Translations under genes and position numbers: made by a program
Shown: positions 50,317-57,389 of the stretch, piece by piece
Position numbering within the stretch: position 1 is the first letter of the stretch
Layout of the letters: each line of letters begins with the position of its first letter
The notes under the pieces: model-generated
What the model saw: the letters and a program-made list of their open reading frames with translations, nothing else
What the model was told of the DNA's origin: nothing
Databases searched by the model: none
Source of the DNA: JBBIND01 sp037444075
Lineage (GTDB): Bacteria > Acidobacteriota > Terriglobia > Bryobacterales > Bryobacteraceae
NCBI GenBank assembly: GCA_037444075.1
Contig: JBBIND010000017.1
Location: forward strand, 1-57,389
Reading direction: 5' to 3'
DNA: 57,389 nucleotides

Positions 50317-50345
50317 TGACATCCAAGGCGGGATATAGATAGAAC
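50316..50345 (+). promoter_or_regulatory. Promoter of the alkaline phosphatase gene
   Basis: TTGACA (50316-50321) and TAGAAC (50340-50345) are 18 bases apart; a start near 50352 gives a short leader. GGGAG (50351-50355) is 9 bases before ATG 50365. A perfect TATAAT (50381-50386) further down coincides with the in-frame TAA and lacks a -35. Confidence 0.45.
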
Positions 50346-50391
50346 TGTCCGGGAGTCAGATTCCATGACCACTCAAACATTATAATCTATT

Positions 50392-52323
50392 TTGTTTCCG
50401 GCTTTTCTGGCGGTTGGCGCCTGGGCGCAACCGCGTGTAGAGATAGTGCTGCCTGAGCGCACTCGCGTGCTTGAAGACCAACGTCTGGACATAGTGATCG
50501 AGGCGCGAAACTTAACTGGCGGCGTCCTGGCAGTTACGGCCAACGGCGCCGACATAACCGGGCAATTCACCGGTCCGAGGCCGGTGGATTTGGACTGCGA
50601 TTCAGCCGCCGATGCGGTCTGGAGAGCCGACATGGTGGGCTTTCAGACACCCGGGTGGGTTCGGCTGGAAGTGAGGCTGACCGCTCCGCAGGGCAACTTC
50701 CGGGCTGTCAAGGACATCAGCGTGCAGCCATTCGCGCGGCCCGCGCGGCTCAAGAACGTCATGCTGTACATCGGCGATGGCATGACGGAGGCTTGGCGGG
50801 ATGTGGGGCGCATCATCGGCAGGAGCGTGGAAACCGTGCCGGGTGTGCCGGGCCTGCGTGAAGGTTTTTACGACCGGCTGCTGGAAATGGACCGTATGCC
50901 GGTGGCGGGCGCCATCATGCACCACAGCATGGACAGAGTCATTCCTGATTCAGCCCCTACAGCACACATGCTGGCTACCGGGAACAAGACATTCGACGGC
51001 GCTCTGGGAGTGTTTCCAGACGGTACGGACTGTAGGTTCGGCGCAGCTGCGGACGACAGAACCATCCCATTCGCGCTGGACAACCCGCGCATAGAGAACA
51101 TTGCCGAGTACCTGAAACGGCGTTTTGGATACAGAGTAGGTATTGTCACGACTGCCTCCGTCGTCGATGCCACGCCGGCTGGCTTTGGCGCCCACACGGG
51201 AGATCGAGACACAGGTTTCGAGATTGTCCGTCAGTACCTTGAAAACCCATTTCTCGGTGGAGCGCCCATTGCCGATGTCCTGATGGGAGGCGGCGGCGAG
51301 AATTTCGATCCTGCCCTACGCCCTGACAAGCGCAACCTGTACGGGGAATTCGCAGGCAAGGGCTACACCATCGTTCGCACGGCCACCGAGATGAGGGGCG
51401 TACACCGCGCCACGTCACGCCTGCTGGGTATCTTCAAGACGTCCGTCACCACAGTACATTCCAGCGGCGTGCGCGTGAGTTCCGCCTCTCACATGAATGT
51501 CGCTTACGACAAGCTCGGGCTGACGCGCCCCGGCAGCGAGTCCCTGCCTTCCTTTGGCGGCTGGAACGATCAGCCCATGCTCGAGCAGATGACCGAGAAG
51601 GCCATTGAATTGTTGGCGGGACCTGAAGGCAACCAGCCGTTCTTCCTGATGGTGGAGGCAGCCTCCATCGACAAGCAGTCTCATTCGAATCACCTGGCCG
51701 GATCTGCCTGGGACGTGATCGAATTTGACAACGCCGTGGGTGTGGGCCGGGCCTGGGCTGCGAAACGCAAACCGCAAGACACCTTGATGGTAGCCACCTC
51801 GGACCATGGCCAGCCGATGGTCATCATCGGCCTGGCGGAGATGTCCGACGCCGACTATTATGACCGCACTGGCAACCTTACGATGACGGTGACGTCTCCC
51901 ATTGGGACGCACACTACCCGAATCTTCAAAGACGTCCACACGAATGTGCGCGGCATGATCCCTTGGGGCTCGGCGGGCAGCGGCAGAACCGGACCGCCGG
52001 CCGAGGCTCACCAGGATATCTACGGCGCCATGGGCTTCCCCGATTACGTGGACGCCAATGGAGATGGTTACCCGGAAAACCGCGAATCAGGCGGGAAAGG
52101 GCGCAGGCGAATCGCCGTCGGTTTCAGGACGGGCAACCACACCTACGAGACCTTGCCGCTCTCCGCTGAAGGTCCCGGAGCGCTCCTGTTCACGGGCTAC
52201 TATGACCAAACCGATGTGCCTCTGAAGATCGCCGCAGCCATAGCCACGGACACCAGCGAAATGGACGCGATCATTCAGAAGATATTGCACACGAGCGCGT
52301 TCCCGCGTACACCCGGCAAGTAG
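50392..52323 (+). CDS. Alkaline phosphatase (signal peptide interrupted by a stop)
   Basis: A 643-residue open frame from TTG 50392. Alkaline-phosphatase superfamily motifs: VMLYIGDGMTEAWRD (metal Asp), VIPDSAPTAHMLATGNK (Ser nucleophile), VEAASIDKQSHSNHLAG (Glu/Asp/His ligands), VATSDHGQPMVI (Asp/His) and FRTGNHTYETLPLSAEGPGA (His). The N-terminus should be a signal peptide. ATG 50365, behind GGGAG, is in frame and reads MTTQTL, then TAA (50383-50385), then SILFPAFLAVGAWAQPR. TAA is one base change from AAA (Lys), which would give a normal signal peptide. Starting at TTG 50392 leaves a signal lacking a positive N-region and without a Shine-Dalgarno. The gene is thus possibly nonfunctional or misassembled here, although the rest of the frame is intact. 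Confidence 0.85.
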   Translation: MFPAFLAVGAWAQPRVEIVLPERTRVLEDQRLDIVIEARNLTGGVLAVTANGADITGQFTGPRPVDLDCDSAADAVWRADMVGFQTPGWVRLEVRLTAPQGNFRAVKDISVQPFARPARLKNVMLYIGDGMTEAWRDVGRIIGRSVETVPGVPGLREGFYDRLLEMDRMPVAGAIMHHSMDRVIPDSAPTAHMLATGNKTFDGALGVFPDGTDCRFGAAADDRTIPFALDNPRIENIAEYLKRRFGYRVGIVTTASVVDATPAGFGAHTGDRDTGFEIVRQYLENPFLGGAPIADVLMGGGGENFDPALRPDKRNLYGEFAGKGYTIVRTATEMRGVHRATSRLLGIFKTSVTTVHSSGVRVSSASHMNVAYDKLGLTRPGSESLPSFGGWNDQPMLEQMTEKAIELLAGPEGNQPFFLMVEAASIDKQSHSNHLAGSAWDVIEFDNAVGVGRAWAAKRKPQDTLMVATSDHGQPMVIIGLAEMSDADYYDRTGNLTMTVTSPIGTHTTRIFKDVHTNVRGMIPWGSAGSGRTGPPAEAHQDIYGAMGFPDYVDANGDGYPENRESGGKGRRRIAVGFRTGNHTYETLPLSAEGPGALLFTGYYDQTDVPLKIAAAIATDTSEMDAIIQKILHTSAFPRTPGK

Positions 52324-52436
52324 CGCTCATCGCTGAACCAAAGGCCACCTTCCAGCAGCGGTTCTACAATGGCGCCGCTGCTGGAAGCGTACTAACGGAC
52401 GGGGTGAGGTGCGCTCTGGCGATGCGATAGCAGGGA

Positions 52437-53462
52437 CTAAGCTCGTGCGCGGGCTGTACGGATCATTGCTCTGACGTTCTCCGCGGGCGTCGTGGCAGCC
52501 ATGGCGCAACCGGCGTTCAGAATGAAGCGCGAGGTGCCGGCGAAGAGTTCCAGCAACTCTCGTGTGCTGTCTTCCACGTCCGCCGGTGTGCCGAGAGCGA
52601 GCACGGCGCTCGGATCGATATTGCCGGCGAAAACGGCGCGCCCGGCGAGGACGTCGCGGGCGAGCGCTGCATCGGTCTTGTGGTCCATCTCGAGGACATC
52701 GGCTCCCGTTGCCACCATCTGCTCCAGAATGGGTTCGGTCTTTCCACAGATGTGTAAGGCGTAGGGGAGGCCAAGGCTGTGGCTGGCTTCGGCCAGGCGC
52801 TTTTCGTAAGGATGCGCGAAGGTCAGGTAGAGCCGTGGAGATACGACACTCGGGCCTGCCGGGCTGTCGCCGTTCGAAATCATGTGGGCGCCGGCGGAGG
52901 CCATGAGGCGCATGAACTGGATCGCAGCAGCCGTGCAGTACTCGAGAAGGCGGAGCGCATCCTCATGTTGGGCCGGCTCCATCAGATCCATCATCCAGTT
53001 GGCGCTGCCCCGCATGGCGCTAGCCAAAGAGAACGGAGCCTGATCACAGTTCCCGCGGATGAAGATTTCGTCTTTAAAGTAGCGTCTGAGGATCCGGACC
53101 GCTTCCAGCCAAACCTGAATACCGGAATAGGCGGCGACGGACGGCGGCTCGAGTTCGCTAGCCTCTGCCAGAGAGGAAAGGCGCTGCCCGGTGCAGATGG
53201 CCGGTTCATCGCCGGGGAAGAGGACCGGCACACCGACAGCTCCCGCGAGAGTGGCAGTATCGACGTCGACCACAATGGCGTCGTAGCCGTATGTTTCGAC
53301 AGCCTGGATGAAACAGCGCGCGATCGCCTGGGGATCGCTCCGATAACGGCTCATGGGTACGCCCGCCTCGGCGGCGGCGGGCATGAAGTTGTGCAGCATG
53401 ATGGGAACGGCGTCGGGCTGCTGACCGCAGAGGGCAGCGTCGATTCTCTGGTATCCGTTCAC
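52437..53462 (-). CDS. URO-D-superfamily protein (MtaA/CmuA-like methyltransferase)
   Basis: A 341-residue cytoplasmic protein of the uroporphyrinogen decarboxylase superfamily. It lacks the genuine HemE N-terminal RxPxWxMRQAGR motif. It has the corrinoid-methyltransferase zinc pattern HxC...C: LPYALHICGKTEPIL (His, Cys at about 232-234) and FILNAGCAMAATTPAENV (Cys near 322), plus VLEMDHKTDAAL and VFAGNIDPSAVLALG. MtaA/CmuA-type proteins move methyl groups between corrinoid protein and coenzyme M, or related acceptors. Here the likely role is demethylation or methyl transfer in an uncharacterised pathway; no corrinoid protein is adjacent. Divergent from the DUF6807 gene. The 113 bases before its stop hold no gene. 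Confidence 0.88.
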   Translation of the reverse strand: MNGYQRIDAALCGQQPDAVPIMLHNFMPAAAEAGVPMSRYRSDPQAIARCFIQAVETYGYDAIVVDVDTATLAGAVGVPVLFPGDEPAICTGQRLSSLAEASELEPPSVAAYSGIQVWLEAVRILRRYFKDEIFIRGNCDQAPFSLASAMRGSANWMMDLMEPAQHEDALRLLEYCTAAAIQFMRLMASAGAHMISNGDSPAGPSVVSPRLYLTFAHPYEKRLAEASHSLGLPYALHICGKTEPILEQMVATGADVLEMDHKTDAALARDVLAGRAVFAGNIDPSAVLALGTPADVEDSTRELLELFAGTSRFILNAGCAMAATTPAENVRAMIRTARARA

Positions 53463-53704
53463 GGCACTCCTATAGATCCTCGTCGAGGCGCTGAGGCGCC
53501 AGGCAGGTTCCTCAACAACTGCGAATGCCTCCTGAACAACCGCGCCTCACCGTGGAGAGTCAAGCAGCGCGCCGCAAGGCGGTAGGCTTGAAGATGTTGA
53601 TCGCGGCATCCAAAACCTTATTATCATGGCGATGATGTGCTACGCCGAGTGCCTGGAAGGAGGCTTCCTCCGGCCCGGAGCCACGGGCTGGAAGGGATAA
53701 GGAA
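53463..53704. promoter_or_regulatory. Divergent promoter region, URO-D and PmoA-like genes
   Basis: 242 bases between divergent genes. Rightward, TTGATC (53597-53602) and TATTAT (53619-53624), 16 bases apart, give a start near 53631, about 75 bases before ATG 53705. GGAAGGAG-like purine stretches occur at 53657-53663. A leftward promoter is not clear. No gene is seen here. Confidence 0.45.
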
Positions 53705-54592
53705 ATGCCGAGCAGAAGAGATTTCCTGGTAGCAGCCGGCGCCGCAGCCGCCGGCGTTTCCGCGGCCGAGCCGCGCTTGCGCCTGGCAGACAGTAAAGGT
53801 GAGAAAGTGGCAGTGCTTTACGGCGGCACGACGTTGCTCGAATACCGCTACAGCGCCTCGCGGCCAAAGACGTACGTCCACCCGCTCTGCCTGCCTGACG
53901 GACGAGCGATCACTTTGGACGGGCCGAAGGACCATGTGCATCATCGTGGGCTCATGGTGGCGTGGTCCGAGGTGAATGGGATCGATTTCTGGGGCGAAAT
54001 CAATCCGGCGAGACACGGAGAGATCGTCCACCAGAAGTTCGAGCGGTTGCGGGACGGAGCCGAGGCCCAGATAGCCGCTGTCAACCTCTGGAAGGCTGAA
54101 GGCAAGGCGCTACTGGCTGAACGCCGCACAATCACCGTTTCGCCGCCTGCGGCGGGCTCCTTGTGGGTGGAGTGGATTACCGAATTGAGGGCGGTTACCG
54201 AGCCGGTCAAGCTGGCCGCCGGCAAGCACGTCTACAACGGATTGGGCATCCGCGTGACGCCGGAAATGGACGGGGGCAGGGTGCTGAACTCGAAAGGTAC
54301 GGCCACCATCGAGAAGGCCAATGGTGAAGCGGCTAACTGGTGTGCTTACTACGGCGCGGGCGCCGGGGTGGCAATGTTCGATCATCCCGCCAACCCGCGG
54401 CATCCCAACGCCTTCTTCGTGATGAACAAAGCCTTCGGTTATATGAGTGCTGCGCCGACCTATCAGGAGGCGTTTGACCTGGCCGTGAACGAATCGATAC
54501 GCTTCCGCTGGGGTGTGCTGGCTTTCTCCGGAGAGCCTGTCGCGGATACGCTCCACCAACATTTTCAAGCCTGGAGTAAGAAGACGAAATGA
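53705..54592 (+). CDS. DUF6807 (PmoA-like) secreted protein
   Basis: A 295-residue protein with a twin-arginine signal (PSRRDFLVAAGAAAAGVSAA). The mature part fits DUF6807, named PmoA-like after methane monooxygenase subunit similarity but acting in other contexts; visible: PKTYVHPLCLPDGRAITLDG, DHVHHRGLMVAWSEVNGIDFW with His-rich metal-like site (HVHHRG), AGKHVYNGLGIRV and FDHPANPRHPNAFFVMNKAFG. No other methane monooxygenase genes are here, so methane oxidation is very unlikely; in Planctomycetes and Acidobacteria these proteins sit in sugar-use clusters. Overlaps the next gene by 4 bases (ATGA), hence an operon with the Gfo/Idh gene. Confidence 0.88.
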   Translation: MPSRRDFLVAAGAAAAGVSAAEPRLRLADSKGEKVAVLYGGTTLLEYRYSASRPKTYVHPLCLPDGRAITLDGPKDHVHHRGLMVAWSEVNGIDFWGEINPARHGEIVHQKFERLRDGAEAQIAAVNLWKAEGKALLAERRTITVSPPAAGSLWVEWITELRAVTEPVKLAAGKHVYNGLGIRVTPEMDGGRVLNSKGTATIEKANGEAANWCAYYGAGAGVAMFDHPANPRHPNAFFVMNKAFGYMSAAPTYQEAFDLAVNESIRFRWGVLAFSGEPVADTLHQHFQAWSKKTK

Positions 54593-55617
54593 ACAAGCCA
54601 CTGGGTGCTGCCATCCTCGGAACAGGCGATGTGTCCGGCGAACACATCAGAGCTTATGAAGCCAACTCCCAAACGGAGGTCCGGGCCATCCTGAGCCGCG
54701 ACCTGGAGCGAGCCAAGGCCAAGGCACGCGAATACGGCTTGGAGAATTGCACGGCATACACCGATCTCGAGACGCTGCTGCAGTCGGACGATATCCACCT
54801 CGTATCGATCTGTACGCCGCACCATCTGCACGTCGAACAGGGCATAGCCTGTGCGCAGGCCGGCAAGCACGTGATCGTCGAAAAGCCTGTTGCCCTGGAC
54901 CTGGAAGGCTTGAGAAAACTGGACGCGGAAGTGAAAGCGCACAACGTGCGGAGCGTGGTCAGCTTCGTGTTGCGCTGGAACCCTTTGTTTCAAGTGATTC
55001 GGGCGATGCTGGCGGACGGTGTCATCGGCGACGTGTTCCATGGCGAGGTTGACTACCTGCACGGCATCACGAAGCAGTATGGCCTCTACCCGTGGGTCAG
55101 CAAGCGAGCCTACGGCGGCACGGCACTCCTTACGGCAGGCTGCCATGCAGTGGACGCTCTACGGTGGTTCATCGGCAAGGAGGCGGTGGAGGTATTTGGT
55201 TACGCCAATTTCAGCCGGGGCAATCCGCTCGACTATGAGTACGAACCCAACAGCGTAACTCTGGTGCGTTTCGAAGACGGAACTACGGGCAAAGTAGCCA
55301 CTTCAATCGAATACGTGGCGCCGTACACGTTCCCCATCGTACTCATGGGCAATGGCGGCACAATCCGCGACAACCGGCTGTACACCAAACGCTGGCCGGG
55401 CCAAACGGGTTGGGCGACAATCCCAACCATCCTGCCGGATAGCGGCGCCGTGACCCACCATCCGTTCGTTCCTCAGATAGCCCATTTCGTCGATTGCGTT
55501 CTGAGCGGCGTCGAATCGCACTGCAGCGTGGCGGACACGGTGAAGACTCATGAAATTTGTCTGGCCGCCGAAATCTCCAGGCTGGAATCACGGCCGGTGA
55601 GTTTGCCGTTGCCATGA
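54589..55617 (+). CDS. Gfo/Idh/MocA-family oxidoreductase
   Basis: A 342-residue cytoplasmic NAD(P)-dependent oxidoreductase. N-terminal Rossmann domain with AAILGTGDVSGEHIRAY, VSICTPHHLHVEQGIACAQA, and the Lys of HVIVEKPVALDLEGLRKLD. The C-terminal domain has GGTALLTAGCHAVDALRWFI (His of the catalytic region), VLRWNPLFQVIRAML and a cation-free beta-sheet end. Typical substrates are inositols, sugars and their keto forms. Co-translated with the DUF6807 protein and close to two URO-D-type proteins, it likely oxidises an intermediate of the same pathway. Confidence 0.94.
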   Translation: MNKPLGAAILGTGDVSGEHIRAYEANSQTEVRAILSRDLERAKAKAREYGLENCTAYTDLETLLQSDDIHLVSICTPHHLHVEQGIACAQAGKHVIVEKPVALDLEGLRKLDAEVKAHNVRSVVSFVLRWNPLFQVIRAMLADGVIGDVFHGEVDYLHGITKQYGLYPWVSKRAYGGTALLTAGCHAVDALRWFIGKEAVEVFGYANFSRGNPLDYEYEPNSVTLVRFEDGTTGKVATSIEYVAPYTFPIVLMGNGGTIRDNRLYTKRWPGQTGWATIPTILPDSGAVTHHPFVPQIAHFVDCVLSGVESHCSVADTVKTHEICLAAEISRLESRPVSLPLP

Positions 55618-55714
55618 AATGGCGGCAGCCTTTCCCATGCGGCGTTTCCGCAGTTGCGGCGTGGCGTGCTGAGAATATTTTCGAGGGACGCTCCGGGCGG
55701 GGGAGCGCCGAGTC

Positions 55715-56782
55715 GTGACGCCACGCGAGCGCTGGGAGGCCGTTTTGAGGGGCGAGCGCCCGGACCGCACACCCTGCGACTACTGGGGAACCGAGGAAAT
55801 CACCACGCGTTTGAAAGCGGACCTGGGATGCGCCACTGACCGCGAATTCTATGAGAGGCTCGGAATCGACAAGCTGATTCACCTGGTGCCGCGCCATCCG
55901 AGAGCGGTGGAAGAAACCTGGCACGTTCAGTCCTACTTCAGCCTCTGGCATATCGGCACGCGGTTGGTGCCTTACGGGGACGGGCTCGGCACGTATGAAG
56001 AAGCCGTAGAGCACCCGCTGGGATCCGCAACGAGCGTGCGTGACGTGGAACGGTTTGATTGGCCGGAAGCCGGTGAGTGGGACCTTTCCGGTCTGCGGAA
56101 GCAATGTGAGGAATGGCGTGATTACCCGTTGCTTGCAGGCGGTTGCGAGATGTTCTACCTCTACTGTCGCCTGCGCGGGATGGAACAGGCGCTAAGCGAC
56201 CTTCTGGAGAATCCCAAGATCGCTGAAGCCATTTTGGAGCATATTGCGTGGTTTGACCTGTCTCTGACCGGGCGTATCCTGGACGAAGTTGGAGACGCTC
56301 TCTTGTTCTGTTACGTAGCGGAGGACTTAGGCACGCAGGAATCGCTGATCATGAGCCCGAGCCTGTTCCGGCGGTTCCTGAAACCGCACATGGCGCGGAT
56401 GATCGAGCTGGTGCACTCGCGTGGCGTCAAGGTCTTTCACCATAACGACGGGGCCATCCGGCCCCTGCTGCCCGAACTCATCCAGATGGGTATCGACCTG
56501 CTCAACCCGATTCAGTGGCGTTGCCGAGGCATGGACCGCGCCGCGTTGGCGCGCGATTTCGGGAAGCAGATCGTCTTTCATGGAGGAGTGGATAACCAGC
56601 GAACGCTGCCCTTCGGCAGCGAGGCGGACGTGCGCGAAGAGGTGCGCATGAACCTCGGCCTTCTTCGAGAGACCAAGGGTTATGTCGTGGCGCCTTGCCA
56701 CAACCTTCAGGCCAATACACCGACGTCCAACGTAGTGGCGCTCTACGATGCCGTTCAGGAATATGGATGCACGGGCGGTTAG
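55715..56782 (+). CDS. URO-D-superfamily protein (second, distinct type)
   Basis: A 355-residue member of the uroporphyrinogen decarboxylase superfamily. It starts GTG 55715 behind a GGGGGAG stretch. Motifs: MTPRERWEAVLRGERPDRTPCDYWGTEE (start), VLRQKC-free core, AEDLGTQESLIMSPSLFRRFLK, VFHHNDGAIRPLLPELIQMG and ERT-like VDNQRTLPFGSEADV, APCHNLQANTPTSNV. Unlike the 52437 protein it has HHNDG instead of HxC, so it belongs to another subgroup whose function is unsettled, often found beside Gfo/Idh genes. Not HemE, because the MRQAGR motif is absent. Same strand as DUF6807/Gfo, 97 bases further; probably same unit. Confidence 0.88.
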   Translation: MTPRERWEAVLRGERPDRTPCDYWGTEEITTRLKADLGCATDREFYERLGIDKLIHLVPRHPRAVEETWHVQSYFSLWHIGTRLVPYGDGLGTYEEAVEHPLGSATSVRDVERFDWPEAGEWDLSGLRKQCEEWRDYPLLAGGCEMFYLYCRLRGMEQALSDLLENPKIAEAILEHIAWFDLSLTGRILDEVGDALLFCYVAEDLGTQESLIMSPSLFRRFLKPHMARMIELVHSRGVKVFHHNDGAIRPLLPELIQMGIDLLNPIQWRCRGMDRAALARDFGKQIVFHGGVDNQRTLPFGSEADVREEVRMNLGLLRETKGYVVAPCHNLQANTPTSNVVALYDAVQEYGCTGG

Positions 56783-56830
56783 AGGAAGGGGACGGAAGCG
56801 TGGCGGCGCAGCAATCGCCGCCTGCCAAGA

Positions 56831-57385
56831 CTAGCGGATAAGCGCCGAAATCAACTTGAAGTGCGGGTGGCTCGAATCGCGCAACCACTCGAAAACCACG
56901 GACTCGGTGTTGGTGACCACAACGCCGGATTCCCGCATGCGGTGTGCGGCATTCTGCCAGTTGCGGGGGCTGCGCGAGCAAATGCCATCCTCCGCCACGT
57001 AAACCTCGAAACCGGCGTCCAGCAGGTCGAGTGCGGTTTGCAGCACACAGACGTGTGCCTCCATCCCCGCAAGAACCACCTGGCGCCGGCCGGTCTCCCG
57101 CAGGAGTCCCAGAAATCCGCGCTGGGCGCAGCAGGAAAAAGTCGACTTCTCGAACTTACGGCATCTCTCGCTAGCGTGTTGGAGCACTGCCGGGTGTGTG
57201 TGACCCAGACCCTTCGGATACTGCTCCGTGATGACCGTAGGGACTCCGAGATGTTCAGCCGCTTGCAGAAGGATGCCGATGTTGCGGAACACTGACTCCC
57301 GTGAGGTGTGCTCCATAGCTGCCGCAAGGCGCTCCTGCACATCCACGATGAGCAGCAGAGAGTCCTCGCGGCGACAAACCTCCAC
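56831..57385 (-). CDS. Isochorismatase-family hydrolase (possibly 5' incomplete)
   Basis: A cysteine hydrolase of the isochorismatase/nicotinamidase superfamily, 184 residues from GTG 57385 near the window end. Motifs: LLLIVDVQERLAAAM (Asp), VPTVITEQYPKGLGHTHPAV, KSTFSC (Lys position in FEKSTFS), and the nucleophile QVVLAGMEAHVCVLQTAL (Cys). It resembles the YcaC-type/hydrolases acting on unknown amides rather than nicotinamidase itself. The real start may lie beyond the window since only four bases remain after GTG; a GTG start is thus provisional. Convergent with the URO-D gene. Confidence 0.85.
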   Translation of the reverse strand: MEVCRREDSLLLIVDVQERLAAAMEHTSRESVFRNIGILLQAAEHLGVPTVITEQYPKGLGHTHPAVLQHASERCRKFEKSTFSCCAQRGFLGLLRETGRRQVVLAGMEAHVCVLQTALDLLDAGFEVYVAEDGICSRSPRNWQNAAHRMRESGVVVTNTESVVFEWLRDSSHPHFKLISALIR

Positions 57386-57389
57386 GGCG

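Noticed and set aside
50381..50394. TATAAT as the -10 of a leaderless alkaline phosphatase mRNA starting at TTG
   Set aside because: No -35 at a proper distance, a TTG leaderless start is unlikely, and the TATAAT coincides with the in-frame TTA-TAA after ATG 50365; the TTGACA promoter at 50316 is better.
53705..54592. Methane oxidation gene (PmoA)
   Set aside because: The protein has a Tat signal and no membrane segments, unlike true PmoA, and no pmoB/pmoC genes are nearby; only the family name recalls it.
52437..56782. Heme biosynthesis (hemE) annotation for the two URO-D proteins
   Set aside because: Neither has the N-terminal RxPxWxMRQAGR of true HemE; one has a corrinoid-type HxC...C zinc pattern and the context lacks heme genes.
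1..57389. CRISPR array or Cas genes
   Set aside because: No regularly spaced repeats of 25-40 bases and no Cas-like proteins; the repeats found are short or isolated pairs.

Overview
This 57 kb window is GC-rich and densely coding. It looks chromosomal and most likely comes from an Acidobacteriota genome of the Solibacter/Bryobacter type. The main reason is the C-terminal domain of the large secreted protein at 45017-47950, which has the look of the domain repeatedly found at C-termini in Solibacter (known to me as TIGR03437). A DUF1844 gene, many signal-peptide-bearing secreted enzymes (DUF1080, DUF6807/PmoA-like, tricorn-type, MGH1-like, FG-GAP) and lipid A genes of a Gram-negative envelope agree with this. 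The assignment is inference from gene content; no 16S gene is present.

Layout. 1-52: possible end of a mobile element (two direct repeats). 118-8000: housekeeping block with a small zinc-ribbon-like protein, a TPR protein, a YvcK-like protein (probable CTG start), glmU, truB (convergent), DUF1844, a PhnP-like metallo-hydrolase, ribF and class II fba. 8036-12224: sulfatase remnant, lytic transglycosylase, DinB-like protein, HD-GYP response regulator, a structured intergenic stretch and a secreted FG-GAP protein. 12283-14522: tRNA-Glu(CTC), an ISL3-type transposase remnant with its terminal repeat, an MGH1-like glycosidase whose start lies in that remnant, and tRNA-Leu(TAG). 15366-19364: translation genes rplM-rpsI and rpsB-tsf-pyrH-frr. 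19433-24695: secreted 5'-nucleotidase, secreted unknown protein, a fused WaaA-LpxK lipid A enzyme and an O6-alkylguanine-DNA alkyltransferase. 24706-34567: accessory secreted enzymes and a hybrid histidine kinase. 34653-38648: SAM hydroxide adenosyltransferase divergent from a cysteine desulfurase-mnmA-lpxL operon. 38687-40041: deoxyhypusine-synthase-like protein and a small HTH protein. 40163-52323: GH43-like protein, tricorn-like protease, CotH/lamin-tail protein, a membrane glycosyltransferase-like protein with a decayed paralog nearby, and an alkaline phosphatase with a nonsense codon in its apparent signal peptide. 52437-56782: a catabolic-looking cluster with two URO-D-superfamily proteins, a DUF6807/PmoA-like protein and a Gfo/Idh/MocA oxidoreductase. 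56831-57385: isochorismatase-family hydrolase at the window edge.

How genes work together. The cysteine desulfurase can feed sulfur to MnmA for tRNA 2-thiouridine. WaaA-LpxK and LpxL act in lipid A/Kdo assembly. rpsB-tsf-pyrH-frr is the classic conserved translation operon. The URO-D/PmoA-like/Gfo-Idh cluster looks like a dedicated route for an unknown, possibly methylated or modified sugar substrate.

Most unusual observations: the WaaA-LpxK fusion; a decayed, internally deleted paralog of the membrane glycosyltransferase beside the CotH gene, sharing a 40-base 3' end with the intact copy; the TAA codon in the alkaline phosphatase signal peptide; divergent gene pairs with overlapping start codons; and the URO-D/PmoA-like/Gfo cluster.
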